NCBI GenBank assembly: GCA_964370435.1
Contig: CAYJJG010000008.1
Span: 1-64,000 of the forward strand
Source of the DNA: CALVGQ01 sp964370435
GTDB lineage: Bacteria > Bacillota_I > Bacilli_A > Erysipelotrichales > Erysipelotrichaceae
Direction of reading: 5' to 3'
Length of the DNA: 64,000 nt
Numbering within the stretch: position 1 is the first letter of the stretch; every line of letters starts with the position of its first letter. Positions 63,828 to 64,000 of the stretch are shown here, one piece after another. Below the pieces are notes generated by a model. It saw nothing but the letters and a program-made list of their open reading frames with translations. It did not search any database and was not told the DNA's origin. The position numbers were made by a program, and so were the translations under genes.

Positions 63828-64000
63828 ATGAGTATAAATTATTTTGAAGGTAAGATTTGTTTAAATGTCTTAGCTAAAGATCTTGATAACGCAGTTGGGA
63901 TTTATGAGGCAGCAGAACAAAATGTAGTAGTAGGTGTTTTATCAAGTAATTATGATAGTGCTGAAGATGCCATTAAAGATATGTCTAACTACATGACAAA
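63828..64000 (+). CDS. KDPG-aldolase-like protein, DgaF type (partial)
   Basis: The first 57 codons are present; the gene continues past the window. The beginning (KICLNVLAKDLDNAVGIYEA, then VVVGVLSSNYDSAEDAI) matches the DgaF-type aldolase family, which cleaves 2-keto-3-deoxy-6-phosphogluconate to pyruvate and glyceraldehyde-3-phosphate. Start ATG lies right after the dgaE stop. Confidence 0.8.
   Translation, partial: MSINYFEGKICLNVLAKDLDNAVGIYEAAEQNVVVGVLSSNYDSAEDAIKDMSNYMT

Noticed and set aside
1..64000. CRISPR arrays, tRNA or rRNA genes, prophage
   Set aside because: No regularly spaced repeat array, no tRNA T-arm pattern apart from tmRNA, no rRNA and no phage structural genes were seen.

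Overview
This AT-rich window with tightly packed genes and strong GGAGG-type ribosome binding sites looks like a chromosome segment of a low-GC Firmicute. A secG-rnr-smpB group, ECF-type folate uptake under a tetrahydrofolate riboswitch, many PTS proteins, two prephenate-type U32 proteins and an SPASM radical SAM protein suggest a fermentative, probably gut-associated anaerobe. An Erysipelotrichia-like lineage is my best guess, but it is an inference. TGA is used as a stop, so the code is standard. No tRNA, rRNA, CRISPR array or prophage was seen.

Layout. 0-7 kb: two small unknown proteins, a D,D-carboxypeptidase, the GTPase TypA, an aminotransferase and a CapA-like lipoprotein. 7-17 kb: folT with its riboswitch, a HAD phosphatase, and a dense run of RNA-modification and related genes (two U32 proteins, two SpoU methyltransferases, an HprK/PEPCK-like P-loop protein, a radical SAM maturase-like protein, a polysaccharide deacetylase, an SDR). 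17-22 kb: secG, rnr, a nitroreductase, smpB, nagA and a lipoprotein. 22.8-25.2 kb: a decayed stretch and a BspA-like surface protein flanked by an imperfect direct repeat, probably acquired. 25-29 kb: nfnAB-type flavoprotein pair and an amino acid permease. 29-35 kb: an RpiR regulator divergent from a mannose-family PTS (IIA, IIB, IIC, IID), an M20 amidohydrolase and a 6-phosphogluconate dehydrogenase. 35-44 kb: a membrane-anchored Ntn hydrolase, a polytopic membrane protein, and three secreted surface-protein genes sharing a C-terminal motif and 3' terminator; the third has a single-base frameshift. 44-47.7 kb: ssrA (tmRNA), a 2-hydroxyacid dehydrogenase, a small alkyltransferase, a BrkB-family protein, a Cys-rich protein and an M15 peptidase. 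47.9-57 kb: a galactose/beta-galactoside module (galM, galK, mglBAC, lacZ) with repeated TTTAsTAAAACTATT boxes and a cre site. 57.3-64 kb: a PRD regulator followed by a cluster of families without a settled function (amidohydrolase, small PRD protein, SFCGS protein, DUF4312, DUF4311, DUF4310) leading into DgaE- and DgaF-like enzymes; the last gene runs off the window.

How they work together. The galactose module imports galactose (MglBAC), cleaves beta-galactosides (LacZ), and mutarotates and phosphorylates galactose (GalM, GalK); no galT or galE is seen here. The 30-35 kb operon would deliver a phosphorylated acidic or amide-linked sugar to a hydrolase and then to 6-phosphogluconate decarboxylation. 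The 57-64 kb cluster is the best candidate for an undescribed system: a PTS-like but non-canonical uptake apparatus (PRD protein, small Cys-containing SFCGS protein, two membrane proteins) coupled to deacylation, ammonia elimination and aldol cleavage of a probable acylated amino-sugar acid.
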